Part shown: positions 1-7,304 of the stretch, piece after piece
Layout: every line of letters starts with the position of its first letter
Numbering within the stretch: position 1 is the stretch's first letter
Assembly: GCF_023156585.1 (NCBI RefSeq)
Contig: NZ_JALNMI010000001.1
Coordinates: 620,001-684,000, forward strand
Length of the DNA stretch: 64,000 nt
From: Subsaxibacter sp. CAU 1640
GTDB lineage: Bacteria; Bacteroidota; Bacteroidia; Flavobacteriales; Flavobacteriaceae
Reading direction: 5' to 3'
Position numbers and translations under genes: made by a program
The notes under the pieces: generated by a model
What the model was told of the DNA's origin: nothing
The model's input: the letters and a program-made list of their open reading frames with translations, nothing else
The model's database searches: none

Positions 1-1
1 T

Positions 2-532
2 CCTTTGATTCAAATTAGCAAGGAAAACATTATTCAAGTGTTGAACACAAAAACCATAATGGGAGGCTTGTTCGGAGGTTTGCTTGGGGTAGAAATTTCC
101 AAAAAGATTATAGGCGAAAAACAATCTTCAGGAGATTTGTTCACTTTTCCGATTATTCTCGGGATTTTCATTGGCAGAATTGGTTGTTTCCTTCAAGGAA
201 TCAATGAATTTACCTACGGGAAAGCCACTTCTTTTTTTATGGGAATGGATTTGGGCGATGGTTTAAAACGACATCCTATTGCGTTTTATGAATTGATATT
301 TTTATTACTCCTTTTTGGGTTTTTGAAATGGCTTCAAAAGGTAAAAACACTTGAGAATGGAATGATTTTCAAATATTTTATGATACTGTATTTCGGCTTC
401 AGGTTTTTAATTGAATTTTTAAAACCAAATACTTTTTTTGTAATCGGATTGAGCACCATTCAAATTCTTTGCCTAATTTGTCTACTATATTATCAAACAA
501 CAATTTTAAATCTATTGAAACGTGCCAGTTAG
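2..532 (+). CDS. Lgt-like integral membrane protein (5' end outside window)
   Basis: The reading frame is already open at the window edge. The first usable start inside is a TTG at 5, but the protein begins in the middle of a membrane region, so the N-terminus is very probably missing. The visible part resembles the core of prolipoprotein diacylglyceryl transferase (Lgt): a glycine-rich helix (MGGLFGGLLGVE), the GRIGCF segment, an HPIAFYE segment like the family's HPTQLYE, and RFLIEFLK near the C-terminus. In Lgt the GRIGNF-N signature carries conserved asparagines; here those positions read Cys and Gln, so ordinary lipoprotein maturation is doubtful. About five membrane helices are visible. 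The end overlaps the radical SAM gene by 11 bases, which suggests translational coupling and a shared pathway. Family membership is fairly secure; substrate is unknown. Confidence 0.72.
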   Translation, partial: PLIQISKENIIQVLNTKTIMGGLFGGLLGVEISKKIIGEKQSSGDLFTFPIILGIFIGRIGCFLQGINEFTYGKATSFFMGMDLGDGLKRHPIAFYELIFLLLLFGFLKWLQKVKTLENGMIFKYFMILYFGFRFLIEFLKPNTFFVIGLSTIQILCLICLLYYQTTILNLLKRAS

Positions 533-1913
533 AAAATACACATACTATGATTTTACCTTAAGTCTATGCCACGAATGCCTGAAACGTGTAGATGCAAAAA
601 TTGTTTTTGAAAATGAAAAGGTTTATATGTTGAAGCGTTGTAATGAACACGGAAACAGTAAGATTTTGATTGCTGATGATATCGACTATTATAAAAACAT
701 CCGCAATTACAACAAACCATCGGAAACGCCTTATACATTCAATACCAAAACGCATTATGGTTGTCCTTATGATTGTGGTTTGTGTCCAGACCACGAGCAG
801 CATTCTTGTTTGAGCATTGTGGAAGTGACCGACCGTTGCAACTTGACGTGTCCAACCTGTTATGCTGGTTCGTCGCCAACCTATGGAAGGCATCGCACGT
901 TGGACGAAATCAAAAAGATGTTGGATACGATTGTAAAAAATGAAAAGGAACCCGACGTGGTTCAAATTTCAGGTGGCGAACCCACTATTCATCCCGAGTT
1001 TTTTGAAATTTTGGACTATGTCAAAACATTGCCCATTCGGCATTTGATGCTCAATACCAACGGCGTCAAAATCGCAAAGGACAAAACATTTGCCGCAAAA
1101 TTGAAAACATATACGCCTGACTTTGAAATCTATCTTCAGTTTGATTCTTTTGAAGACAATGTTCTCCGGGAATTGCGTGGCGCAGATTTGGCAAACATAC
1201 GTCAGCAAGCACTTGATAATTTAAACGAGTTGAACCTTTCCACAACACTTGTGGTAACACTTCAAAAAGGTTTGAATGACCACGAAATAGGAAAAATCAT
1301 CGATTTTGCCTTAAAGCAAAAATGTGTGAGAGGTGTCACCTTTCAACCCACACAAATTGCTGGTCGCTTGGACCATTTCAACCCTGAAACCGACCGTATC
1401 ACTTTAACTGAAGTGAGGCGAAAAATTTTAGAGCAAACCTCTGTTTTCAATAGTGATGATTTATTGCCTGTGCCTTGCAATCCAGATGCTTTGGTAATGG
1501 GTTATGCCTTGAAACTAGATGGAGAGGTTTATCCTTTGACACGCTACATTAACCCTAACGACTTATTGGACAACAGCAAAAACACAATTGTTTATGAGCA
1601 GGATGAAGTACTACACGGTAAAATGATTGAGCTTTTCAGTACAGGAAACTCGGTAGAAGTTGCTGAAGAAAACCTGAAATCGATTATGTGCTGTTTGCCA
1701 AACATCGATGCGCCAAACTTGGGTTATGATAACCTGTTTAGGGTGATTATTATGCAGTTTATTGATGCCTACAATTTTGATGTGCGAGCCATCAAAAAAT
1801 CTTGTGTGCATATTGTGGATAAGGATTATAAAATCATACCTTTTGAAACGATGAACCTCTTTTATCGAGATGACAAAAAAGAGTTTCTTCATAAACTTCA
1901 AAATCAAGTTTAG
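522..1913 (+). CDS. Radical SAM protein of the tetraether lipid synthase (Tes/MJ0619) type
   Basis: The radical SAM cluster motif CNLTCPTC gives Cys106, Cys110 and Cys113, followed by the SAM-binding ISGGEPT. Three further cysteine-rich parts match the archaeal Tes/MJ0619 layout: an N-terminal CHEC (Cys16, Cys19) with RCNEHG (Cys40, His43); GCPYDCGLCPDHEQHSC (Cys81, 85, 88, 96) just before the radical SAM loop; and a C-terminal DAYNFDVRAIKKSCVHIV segment followed by IIPF. Archaeal Tes joins the tails of two lipids by forming a C–C bond; MJ0619 was first described as a pterin methylase. Which reaction this bacterial relative performs is not known. It starts with GTG inside the Lgt-like gene and ends directly before a small membrane protein gene, so lipid chemistry is a reasonable inference. 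At 463 residues it is close to, slightly shorter than, archaeal members. Confidence 0.85.
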   Translation: MPVRKYTYYDFTLSLCHECLKRVDAKIVFENEKVYMLKRCNEHGNSKILIADDIDYYKNIRNYNKPSETPYTFNTKTHYGCPYDCGLCPDHEQHSCLSIVEVTDRCNLTCPTCYAGSSPTYGRHRTLDEIKKMLDTIVKNEKEPDVVQISGGEPTIHPEFFEILDYVKTLPIRHLMLNTNGVKIAKDKTFAAKLKTYTPDFEIYLQFDSFEDNVLRELRGADLANIRQQALDNLNELNLSTTLVVTLQKGLNDHEIGKIIDFALKQKCVRGVTFQPTQIAGRLDHFNPETDRITLTEVRRKILEQTSVFNSDDLLPVPCNPDALVMGYALKLDGEVYPLTRYINPNDLLDNSKNTIVYEQDEVLHGKMIELFSTGNSVEVAEENLKSIMCCLPNIDAPNLGYDNLFRVIIMQFIDAYNFDVRAIKKSCVHIVDKDYKIIPFETMNLFYRDDKKEFLHKLQNQV

Positions 1914-2099
1914 ATGGATTTAATTGCAATCATTTTACTTGTAATGTTCGGGCCACCTATTGTATTGACGGTTATTGGCAACAATCAAACCGATAAAAAA
2001 AAGGCGAAAGTTTACTATATTGTAGCTGTTGTTTACCTTTTGATTGGCTTGGGAATTTGTGGCACTATATTATATAGTTTAACCAACAATTTTAAATGA
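1914..2099 (+). CDS. Small two-helix membrane protein A of the radical SAM cluster
   Basis: This 61-residue protein starts at the ATG that immediately follows the TAG of the radical SAM gene. It has two hydrophobic helices, about residues 3–22 and 33–55, joined by a short basic loop (NNQTDKKKAK). It shares MFGPPI, a glycine a few residues later, and the K-V-x-x-I-x-A-x-V-Y-L-L-I-x-L-G-x-C-G pattern with the next gene, so the two are paralogues. I do not recognise the family. The tight packing with the Lgt-like and radical SAM genes suggests that it is a membrane partner or anchor for them. The overlap and shared pattern argue that this is a real gene rather than a chance frame. Confidence 0.7.
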   Translation: MDLIAIILLVMFGPPIVLTVIGNNQTDKKKAKVYYIVAVVYLLIGLGICGTILYSLTNNFK

Positions 2100-2302
2100 T
2101 GAGAACTTCAATGCTTGACGCCGACTATACTGGAATAATAGTAATTGTATTGTGTATAATGTTTGGTCCTCCAATTCTATTTACAATTGTTGGTGTGGCA
2201 AATTTTAAGAAAAGGAGATATACAGCAAAAGTATGTTTTATAATTGCGGCTGTTTATCTATTAATCAGTCTAGGAGTCTGCGGAAGTATGATGATGCTCT
2301 AA
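2096..2302 (+). CDS. Small two-helix membrane protein B of the radical SAM cluster
   Basis: This 68-residue paralogue of the preceding protein overlaps its stop by four bases (ATGA). A second ATG follows at once (2099), so either could be used. It has helices at about 11–32 and 43–66, the shared MFGPPI motif, and a basic loop (FKKRRYTAK) between the helices, which places the loop in the cytoplasm by the positive-inside rule. The C-terminus ends in a hydrophobic GSMMML. Its stop codon overlaps the stop of the convergent peptidase gene by four bases. Function is unknown; the pair may form a heterodimer. Confidence 0.68.
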   Translation: MMRTSMLDADYTGIIVIVLCIMFGPPILFTIVGVANFKKRRYTAKVCFIIAAVYLLISLGVCGSMMML

Positions 2303-3528
2303 AACTTCAAATCCGCTTCTATTTCCTTGCCATTTCTATTTACTATAACTTTGGTCTGATCACCTTCTTCAAAAACAGATAATGCTCGCATATAGCTCAT
2401 CATATCGACGATGGTGCTATCGCCTAATTTTACCACAATGTCACCTTTTTGGAGTCCTGCTTTTTGAGCTGGCTTATCTTCGCTGACGCCATCAATACGC
2501 ATTCCTTTGCCATCAAACAAATAGTCAGGGATCACTCCAAGACCAACCTTAAAACGAGGAACTTCTTCGCTTTCATTCTTTGTCTTTCTAAAAGCCAATT
2601 TCCCTGCCTTGTCCAAGTCAGAAATGATGTCAAAAATATAGTTGGAAATGGATTCCATCCCTTCAAAATTCAACTTATCAAAATCATCTGTTGGCTTGTG
2701 ATAATCTTCGTGTTGACCAGTGAAAAAGTGTAACACAGGAATGTCATTCAAATAAAACGAGGTATGATCAGAAGGGCCAACACCGGATTCCTTTTCAATT
2801 AAGTTAAACTTGTTGTTATTGGCTGTCAATGTCTGTTTAAAACGCGGTGAGGTTCCAACGCCATAAACTGCCAAAGTACTATCAGCTTTCAAACGTCCCA
2901 CCATATCCATATTAATCATATAGTTAGCTTTTGTGATGTCGAATGTCGGGTTCTTCACAAAATAATTGCTTCCCAATAAGCCCATTTCTTCCCCGGAAAA
3001 AGCCATAAATAGATAATTGTTGCCTTTATTGGCATCCTTAAGTTTATTGACAAGATTCAGCATCACGGCGACACCACTGGCATTGTCATCTGCGCCATTA
3101 TGGATGGCCTTCTCCTCACCTCTGTAAAGTGAGCCTTCGCTTCCAAAACCCAAATGATCATAGTGCGCACCAATGATAATGGTGTTTTCCGCTTTGTTGT
3201 CGATATAGCCCAAAACATTTGTTCCAGTTATGGTTCCATCTTCTTTCATTGTGGTGAAAGACACTTCACTATGTGGATCTGTTTTCGGCTTAAAACTGAA
3301 TGTTTGATAGAATCCATCTGTTCCTTTTGGTTGCAAACCCATTTCCTTAAAGCGTTTTGAAATATAATTTGCCGCTTCCTGTTCTCCTTTGGTGCCAGTT
3401 TCCCTGCCTTCATAGCTGTCAGCGGATAAAACAGTCACATCTTCTTTGATAGAAATATCGGTTTTTTGGTTCTCTTTTTTACAGGAAACGAACACCGCCA
3501 AAAAAAACAATAGGTATATGGATTTCAT
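2299..3528 (-). CDS. M28 family metallopeptidase lipoprotein with C-terminal PDZ domain
   Basis: The N-terminus is a lipoprotein signal ending in VFVSC (Cys16) and followed by KKEN, so the mature protein is probably membrane-anchored. The M28 aminopeptidase zinc site is complete: His122 and Asp124 in GAHYDH, Asp148 in ADDNASG, Glu180/Glu181 in SGEEMGLLG, Asp208 in NMDMVG and His277 in DYHKPTDD. These support a di-zinc exopeptidase that removes N-terminal residues from peptides. From about residue 330 a PDZ domain follows (GLGVIPDY ... AGLQKGDIVVKLGD), which probably binds substrate C-termini. The gene is transcribed away from the TolB-like gene; both share the palindromic promoter region at 3541–3558. 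The substrate cannot be read from the sequence. Confidence 0.93.
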   Translation of the reverse strand: MKSIYLLFFLAVFVSCKKENQKTDISIKEDVTVLSADSYEGRETGTKGEQEAANYISKRFKEMGLQPKGTDGFYQTFSFKPKTDPHSEVSFTTMKEDGTITGTNVLGYIDNKAENTIIIGAHYDHLGFGSEGSLYRGEEKAIHNGADDNASGVAVMLNLVNKLKDANKGNNYLFMAFSGEEMGLLGSNYFVKNPTFDITKANYMINMDMVGRLKADSTLAVYGVGTSPRFKQTLTANNNKFNLIEKESGVGPSDHTSFYLNDIPVLHFFTGQHEDYHKPTDDFDKLNFEGMESISNYIFDIISDLDKAGKLAFRKTKNESEEVPRFKVGLGVIPDYLFDGKGMRIDGVSEDKPAQKAGLQKGDIVVKLGDSTIVDMMSYMRALSVFEEGDQTKVIVNRNGKEIEADLKF

Positions 3529-3540
3529 CTTGATATATAT

Positions 3541-3558
3541 TAATTTTGCGCAAAATTA
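3541..3558. promoter_or_regulatory. Palindromic divergent promoter (two back-to-back -7 elements)
   Basis: TAATTTTGCGCAAAATTA is a perfect 18-base palindrome. Each half is a TAnnTTTG element, the Bacteroidota -7 consensus, facing outward. The minus-strand copy lies 22 bases before the start of the M28 peptidase and the plus-strand copy 68 bases before the TolB-like gene. The element match is direct; its activity is inferred. Confidence 0.5.
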
Positions 3559-3616
3559 GTCATTATTTAAATAAGCCCGCAAGGTTTTAGCCTTTTGCAA
3601 TAACCTATTCCGCAAT

Positions 3617-4723
3617 ATGAAATATATTCTCTCTCTTGTATTAGCCATTTCATTCCTGTCTTGTAAAAATGAAAAGGAATTGAAGTCTCAAAACAAACGT
3701 TCAGAAACGGTCGCAACAGACTCAAAAGACTTCTTGATTTTTCCAGAGGAAAAACATTTCAAATCTCTTAAACAGATTACGTTTGGTGGCGATAATGCTG
3801 AAGCTTATTGGAGCTTTGACGACCAACAAATCGTATTTCAATCCAATAATACAAAATGGAATGTGAGCTGCGATCAAATGTTCTTGATGAATGCCGACGA
3901 AACCTTTGAAAGCAAAGTTCCGCCAATGATCAGTACCGGAAAAGGCCGTACCACTTGTTCTTATTTTTTGCCGGACAATAAGCACATTATTTATGCTTCA
4001 ACACATCTTGGTGCCGAAGAATGTCCAGAAACGCCAATGAAAGTCAACGGTAAATACATTTGGCCAATTTATGAGAGTTACGACATTTTTGTGGCAGATT
4101 TGGAAGGCAATATCACAGCCCAATTGACCAATGAAAAGGGTTATGATGCCGAACCAACCGTTTCTCCAAAAGGAGATAAAATTGTGTTTACTTCAACACG
4201 AAATGGTGATATTGACCTGTATACAATGAACCTCGACGGAAGCGATGTCAAACAAATCACATTTGAATTGGGCTATGATGGAGGCGCTTTCTTCTCTCCT
4301 GATGGTACCAAAATCATTTTCCGCTCTTCAAGACCTAAAACCGAAGCTGAAATTGCAGAGTATAAAGATTTGTTGAGTCAAGGATTGGTACAACCTACCG
4401 AAATGGAACTGTACATCTGTAATGCAGATGGCAGCGATTTGCGCCAATTGACCAATCTTGGAAATGCCAACTGGAGTCCGTTCTTTTTGCCAGATGGAAA
4501 GCGTGTTATTTTCTCATCAAATTTTGAGGCCGAACGTGGTTTTCCATTCAATCTGTATATGATTGGCATTGATGGAAAAGGTCTTGAGCGCGTGACGCAC
4601 AGCGAAACATTTGATGCGTTTCCTGTGTTTTCAAACGATGGGAAAAAGTTGATTTTTTCTTCCAATAGAAACAATGGTGGCGGAAGAGACACCAATTTGT
4701 TTATTGCCGAATGGCAAGACTAA
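3617..4723 (+). CDS. TolB-like PD40 beta-propeller lipoprotein
   Basis: A lipoprotein signal (FLSC at residues 13–16, then KNEKE) precedes a propeller built from WD40-like PD40 repeats. The repeats show as blocks such as AEPTVSPKGDKIVFTSTRNGDIDLYTMNLDGSD, SPDGTKIIFRSSR, LPDGKRVIFSSN and SNDGKKLIFSSNRN, the typical pattern of strand, turn and strand ending in a dipeptide-rich DLY/LYxM. Such domains bind proteins or peptides; in TolB the propeller contacts Pal, but no other Tol gene is nearby. The neighbouring divergent peptidase with PDZ domain may act on the same substrates, which is only an inference. The protein stops just before the convergent TonB-receptor-like gene, leaving three bases between their ends. 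Confidence 0.85.
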   Translation: MKYILSLVLAISFLSCKNEKELKSQNKRSETVATDSKDFLIFPEEKHFKSLKQITFGGDNAEAYWSFDDQQIVFQSNNTKWNVSCDQMFLMNADETFESKVPPMISTGKGRTTCSYFLPDNKHIIYASTHLGAEECPETPMKVNGKYIWPIYESYDIFVADLEGNITAQLTNEKGYDAEPTVSPKGDKIVFTSTRNGDIDLYTMNLDGSDVKQITFELGYDGGAFFSPDGTKIIFRSSRPKTEAEIAEYKDLLSQGLVQPTEMELYICNADGSDLRQLTNLGNANWSPFFLPDGKRVIFSSNFEAERGFPFNLYMIGIDGKGLERVTHSETFDAFPVFSNDGKKLIFSSNRNNGGGRDTNLFIAEWQD

Positions 4724-4726
4724 ATT

Positions 4727-7150
4727 TTAGTTGTTTTTGATTTCCAAACGCTCCGTTTCTTGTTGTGCTTTGGTACGCTGATTAGTTTCTAAATTGGTGT
4801 TTCCGAACTTATAACGGAAGCCCAATTTCACAAAACGGTTGTCCATATCTAAATGCGCTGAACTAAACTGGTTCAAATATCTAGTAGATTCGTCAAAATC
4901 CTGTGTGTTGAATATATCTTCAGCTGATAGCGAAATGATCGCCTTATTGTTCCAAAGAGATTTGGAAACTGATAACATCGAAACAATTCTATCCTCTATG
5001 ATTCTGTAGCCTTGAATGTTTTTACCAACATATAGCATCGTAAGGCTCGCATTAAGGCTTCCATCCTTCAAAAATGTAAAATCATTCTGAAGAATACTAT
5101 AATTAGACCATTGGTCTTGTTGCACATTTACATCATCAAATTCAGCGTTGTCTTGAATATTATAGAAAGAGGTCACAGCATAAACCGACCATTTATTAGT
5201 GACGTAGAAATTGGCTAAAAAGTCAAAGCCAAACTCACGTGTAGTATCAAAATTAAAAGGCAAATAGGTGATGGTATTGCTGGAATTATCTTGTCTAGGT
5301 AATTCGTAAATATTGTTTTTCGATCTTTTGTAATAGGCTTCAACAGTAAAATACTTGTAAAATGAGGAACCAATTACCGCGTGATCCGTTAAAATAGGTT
5401 GAAGCGTCGGATTACCAGAAACAATTGTAAAATCATTCAAATAAAACTGAAACGGATTCAAATTTTGATAATCAGGTCGTTGAATGCTTCTTTTATAATT
5501 GGTGTATAACGAAAAATTATCAGAAACCGTATAGCTTAAGCTTGCCGTTGGAAACCACTCTAAATAATCTTGTTTATTCGTCACATCGTCCAAAACAGAA
5601 AAACCTTTAATGTCTGTTTGTTCGGCTCTCAAACCAAGTGACATGCTTAACTTTTCCCAATCTTTTGAATAATTGATATAACCCGCAAAGATTGTTTCGT
5701 CATAATCAAAAGCATTGGTGTTATTGACGTCAACAGTTTCTATTCCATTATTGATGTCGAATTGCGTAATATAACTTTCACTTTGGATATTGGATGTTTT
5801 AGCGCCAACTTCAAGAACAGATGTTTCGCTCAAAGGCAGAACATAGTCTAATTGTCCAGTAAAAATATTGGTGTGTTGATTATTATCAGTTCGAAATGCT
5901 GTGCTTTGAAGAAAAGTGTCGTCGGCATCAAAGTAATTGCTCAAAACATTTTGGTCTCTGTTGTAATCAAACGTTGTGTAATGTGCGTTTGCACTTATCC
6001 TCTCTCCTGCTTTCTTGAATTTATGTACATAATCCAAATCAAATCCAAGATTATGTTTTGTATCGTTCGAAGCATTATTTGTAAACAGATACGAGTCAAG
6101 GTTTTGGGCACCATCAAGAATATCTGTATTGTTTTTTACCAAATATTTAAAATAAGGCATCACGAGCATATTCGAGGACAAACTCAACGTGTTGGAATCA
6201 TCAATGGCATAATCAAAATTAAAATTGAAATTATGAGTGTTCGACCAAGTATTTCTGTTGATTCGCGACTTAAAAATATCTGTGATTTGATTGTTTTGGT
6301 CCAAATAATTAACTGTGTTGTCTTGGTCTCGGTTGATTTTATCGTGTGAATAGGTATAGTTGGCAAAAAAATCAATTTTTTCATTCTTGAAGAAATGGCT
6401 CATACCGGCATCATACCTTGGAAAAACGCCCTGCGTATAATTTCCAAATACATTCCCGCGATAACCTGTTATAAGGTTTTTACTCATTACAATGTTGATG
6501 ACCGCACCACTTTCGGCATCATATTTTGCCGATGGATTTGTGATCACCTCAACCGATTTAATATTGCTTGCTGAAGAGCCTTCAAGAAGCTGTGCCAATT
6601 CATCATTGGTCAAATGCACCTTTTTATCATTGATGTAAACTGTCGGAGTGGTGTTTTTCACCTGAATGCTATTGTCCAGCACCAAAATACCTGGTGTGCT
6701 TTTCAAAACCTGCATCATATTGCCTTCTATCAACGCTGTGTTTTCAATGTTGAACACCAGTCGGTCTGCTTCTTTCTTAAGCGTTGGTTTTCTGGCAATG
6801 ATATTTATTTCATCCAACTGTTCAGAGTCCTCTTCAAGAACAACAGTACCTAAATCAATATTTTCTGTCAATTCCACAGATTGATAGACATCCTTAAAAC
6901 CCAAAAAACTGAACTTCACAAGATAATTGTCCTTTGAAAGTTTATCAAAAAGAAAAAAACCTTGTTCGTTAGTAGAAACACCGTTGACAATTGTAGAGTC
7001 TGGTGCCTTCATCAAAAGCACATTGGCATACGTCACTGGTTCTCCTTGTGCATCGTCAACAAACCCAGAAATTGAAAGTTCTTGAGCAAAACCTAAAGTT
7101 GTTGACAACAGGGCACAGAAAATTAGAAGAGAAAAAGTAGGTCGTTTCAA
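4727..7150 (-). CDS. TonB-dependent-receptor-like outer membrane beta-barrel protein
   Basis: An 807-residue outer membrane protein. It begins with a cleavable signal (LLSTTLGFAQ), then a carboxypeptidase-regulatory-like beta-sandwich (ISGFVDDAQGEPVTYANVLL, about residues 25–110), a plug-like domain (MMQVLKSTPGILVLDNSIQV ... VEVITNPSAKYDAESGAVINIV, about 140–225), and a long barrel rich in alternating aromatic strands to the C-terminus. This matches the Bacteroidota outer membrane beta-barrel family related to TonB-dependent receptors. No SusD partner lies next to it, so glycan import is not implied; it could bind a siderophore, peptide or other ligand. The last residues (LEIKNN) extend past the usual terminal aromatic. 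It is divergent from lepA across a 154-base gap. Confidence 0.88.
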   Translation of the reverse strand: MKRPTFSLLIFCALLSTTLGFAQELSISGFVDDAQGEPVTYANVLLMKAPDSTIVNGVSTNEQGFFLFDKLSKDNYLVKFSFLGFKDVYQSVELTENIDLGTVVLEEDSEQLDEINIIARKPTLKKEADRLVFNIENTALIEGNMMQVLKSTPGILVLDNSIQVKNTTPTVYINDKKVHLTNDELAQLLEGSSASNIKSVEVITNPSAKYDAESGAVINIVMSKNLITGYRGNVFGNYTQGVFPRYDAGMSHFFKNEKIDFFANYTYSHDKINRDQDNTVNYLDQNNQITDIFKSRINRNTWSNTHNFNFNFDYAIDDSNTLSLSSNMLVMPYFKYLVKNNTDILDGAQNLDSYLFTNNASNDTKHNLGFDLDYVHKFKKAGERISANAHYTTFDYNRDQNVLSNYFDADDTFLQSTAFRTDNNQHTNIFTGQLDYVLPLSETSVLEVGAKTSNIQSESYITQFDINNGIETVDVNNTNAFDYDETIFAGYINYSKDWEKLSMSLGLRAEQTDIKGFSVLDDVTNKQDYLEWFPTASLSYTVSDNFSLYTNYKRSIQRPDYQNLNPFQFYLNDFTIVSGNPTLQPILTDHAVIGSSFYKYFTVEAYYKRSKNNIYELPRQDNSSNTITYLPFNFDTTREFGFDFLANFYVTNKWSVYAVTSFYNIQDNAEFDDVNVQQDQWSNYSILQNDFTFLKDGSLNASLTMLYVGKNIQGYRIIEDRIVSMLSVSKSLWNNKAIISLSAEDIFNTQDFDESTRYLNQFSSAHLDMDNRFVKLGFRYKFGNTNLETNQRTKAQQETERLEIKNN

Positions 7151-7268
7151 ATCGTTTCTTGTTAATTATTGCAATATATAAATAGTTTTAGAAATTTTTT
7201 TACGGTTTTTCTTCAATTCAAGGAATTTCATTAAAAAAATAAAAGCATTCAAAGCATAATAATTCAAT

Positions 7269-7276
7269 TATATTTG
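7269..7276 (+). promoter_or_regulatory. -7 element (TATATTTG) before lepA
   Basis: An exact TAnnTTTG match followed by C, 28 bases before the lepA ATG. No clear -33 TTG is seen at the usual distance, so this is a motif match only. Confidence 0.45.
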
Positions 7277-7304
7277 CAAAATATTTGGTTGTAGTTATTG
7301 ACTT

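Noticed and set aside
5852-6349. 165-residue plus-strand open frame
   Set aside because: It is antisense to the barrel region of the TonB-receptor-like gene, with a biased composition and no recognisable domain.
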